Shown: positions 6,746-7,626 of the stretch, piece after piece
How positions within the stretch are numbered: the first letter of the stretch is position 1
Layout: each line of letters starts with the position of its first letter
NCBI GenBank assembly: GCA_013693855.1
Contig: CP059261.1
Coordinates: 2,394,129-2,401,754 of the forward strand
Reading direction: 5' to 3'
DNA length: 7,626 nucleotides
Source: Micropruina sp.
GTDB taxonomy: Bacteria > Actinomycetota > Actinomycetes > Propionibacteriales > Propionibacteriaceae
Notes under the pieces: model-generated
The model's input: only the letters and a program-made list of their open reading frames with translations
The model's database searches: none
Told to the model about the DNA's origin: nothing
Position numbers and translations under genes: made by a program

Positions 6746-6780
6746 GCCCGGGTTCCACGGGCGTCGGAACCTTGCCGGGC
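6746..6780. terminator. Nested hairpin between the convergent xis-like gene and the next gene
   Basis: GCCCGG (6746-6751) pairs with CCGGGC (6775-6780) and, inside it, GTTCC (6752-6756) with GGAAC (6766-6770). The loop is 9 nt, with a four-base bulge at 6771-6774, giving eleven pairs in total. It starts 15 nt past the stop of the xis-like gene and lies between two convergent genes, the place for a terminator. No T-run follows on either strand, so a U-less or bidirectional terminator is the best guess; an attachment-site or protein-binding role is not excluded. Confidence 0.45.
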
Positions 6781-6821
6781 AATGGGCTTGGGCTCGAATC
6801 GATGCACATTGCGGACCGGGT

Positions 6822-6853
6822 GGTCGCGAGGAATCAACCCCTAGTCGCGGACC
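6822..6853 (-). terminator. Weak hairpin at the 3' end of the minus-strand gene
   Basis: GGTCGCGA (6822-6829) pairs with TCGC-GACC (6845-6853, one bulged G), eight pairs with a 15-nt loop. On the minus strand it spans the stop codon at 6843-6841. A transcription end structure is possible, but the loop is large and no T-run follows. Confidence 0.25.
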
Positions 6854-7626
6854 TTCTGCTCCACTTCTGTCCATGAGCCGTCCTCTGGCAGTGACCTAAG
6901 GTCCTCTGGAGTCGCCAACCGACGGGTGAGGCGCTGATCCACGACATCCCACGTGTCCAGCCGCTCATCGGCCTTCCGACGGTCAGGTTGGCTCAGGATG
7001 CCGAAGAAGCTATCCACCAGAAAGCCGAGTCGCAGCTCGGCATTCTGGCTTCTGAAGCCCCACGGAGTCAGTCGGGCGAACTCCACGCGATCCCCGACGT
7101 TCAGCCCGAGAGCGGGGAGCTGGACTTGCGGCACCGTTGCGAAGAAGTCCACGCCTCTGGCCAGTTGGGATGCCTGCCAAATGCCGTCCAGGTCGCCCTC
7201 ACTCAAGGCCTCTGGGTCAGGCATCCGAATCGGTTCGGCAGTGAGGTCTTGCAGGGCCGCGAGGCATTCTGCGACCTCGAGCAACCACTCGATTCCCTCC
7301 GACGGTGGCTGGGGAATCGGCGTCGATTCGGTTGGAATAGGCCCGAACCTCCCGGCGAGGGTGAAGTGGTTCGGCGCGCCGAAGGCAGCGAGGAACCTAA
7401 GCGACGGCAGCAACTCGACGGCGAGGCGGTCACGAACATCGCCGGTGGTGAAGTTCACGTTCATCTTGCCGTCGGGCAGATCGAAACGGAATCGGATTAA
7501 GGTGCCGTCCTCCGCCCTGAACAGGGTCTCCGCGCCCCGGATCTCACCCTCGTGTGGTTGTCCCTGAACTGAGTACACCCGCCTCACGACGAGGGTGTGC
7601 AGGATTCCCCGTTGGGCCGAGAACAA
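6841..7626 (-). CDS. Unrecognised protein, C-terminal 261 residues (5' end beyond window)
   Basis: I do not recognise this family. The frame is open from the right window edge to the TAG at 6841-6843. The first visible codon is TTG, which may be internal. The visible part starts with a strand-rich stretch (LVVRRVYSVQGQ, then LIRFRFDLPDGKMNVNF, residues about 43-59). A proline-rich linker follows (PIPTESTPIPQPPSEG, about 95-110). Then comes a helical part (IEWLLEVAECLAALQDLTAEPIRMPDPEAL), a second mixed segment (VGDRVEFARLTPWGF) and a charged C-terminus rich in Arg, Glu and Asp. There is no signal peptide in the visible part and no clear membrane segment, so it is probably cytoplasmic. Codon use is less GC-biased than in the relaxase gene, and one in-frame TTA leucine codon occurs at 7500-7498. 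It is convergent with the xis-like gene. It could be element cargo or the flanking chromosome. Confidence 0.8.
   Translation of the reverse strand: MFSAQRGILHTLVVRRVYSVQGQPHEGEIRGAETLFRAEDGTLIRFRFDLPDGKMNVNFTTGDVRDRLAVELLPSLRFLAAFGAPNHFTLAGRFGPIPTESTPIPQPPSEGIEWLLEVAECLAALQDLTAEPIRMPDPEALSEGDLDGIWQASQLARGVDFFATVPQVQLPALGLNVGDRVEFARLTPWGFRSQNAELRLGFLVDSFFGILSQPDRRKADERLDTWDVVDQRLTRRLATPEDLRSLPEDGSWTEVEQKVRD

Noticed and set aside
1490..6811. Ten-base inverted match CAATGTGCAT (1490-1499) and ATGCACATTG (6802-6811) bracketing the higBA-relaxase-xis block, as possible element ends
   Set aside because: Matches of this length are expected by chance many times over among all pairs in 7.6 kb, and the flanks do not extend the match.
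6731..6840. tRNA gene or attB-like tRNA fragment because of GGTTCC and GGGCTCGAATC-like strings
   Set aside because: No acceptor stem, anticodon arm or correctly spaced T-arm can be built, so it is not a tRNA by inspection.

Overview
The window comes from a high-GC actinomycete-type genome. Codons end mostly in G or C, long out-of-frame ORFs are open, and the best-resolved genes (IS3 transposase, HigBA, MobF relaxase, Xis-like protein) resemble actinobacterial versions. The content is that of a mobile or integrated element (plasmid, ICE or IME). No integrase, replication gene or coupling protein is visible here, so which kind of element it is cannot be decided.

Layout. 1-1259 (minus): an IS3-family insertion sequence, cut by the left window edge, with orfA, an overlapping orfB with a complete DD(35)E triad, and a right terminal repeat ending near 1259. 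1260-1536: non-coding, with a pyrimidine-rich imperfect repeat tract and a long hairpin downstream of higA. 1537-2116 (minus): a complete higBA toxin-antitoxin operon; a near-perfect palindrome sits between a plausible -35 and -10, and the -10 lies 7 nt before the GTG start of higB, so the mRNA is probably leaderless. About 2190-2592: a non-coding stretch built of six or seven degenerate ~52-68 bp repeats, each with a Shine-Dalgarno-like GGCTTAGGGAGGTGA core. The last copy is the ribosome binding site of the relaxase. 2593-6489 (plus): a MobF relaxase-helicase (about 1299 aa if repaired) that, as read, needs three single-base insertions, all in G or GC runs. 6518-6730 (plus): a 70-aa excisionase-like winged-helix protein, probably in the relaxase operon. 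6841-7626 (minus): the C-terminal 261 residues of an unrecognised protein that runs off the right edge.

How the parts fit. The relaxase would nick and unwind the element for conjugative transfer. The Xis-like protein would act in excision or control. HigBA would stabilise the element after segregation. The IS is a passenger next to the toxin-antitoxin operon. The most unusual parts are the repeat array before the relaxase gene, the compact higBA promoter-operator, and the set of three one-base deletions in the relaxase gene, which may be sequencing errors or recent decay.
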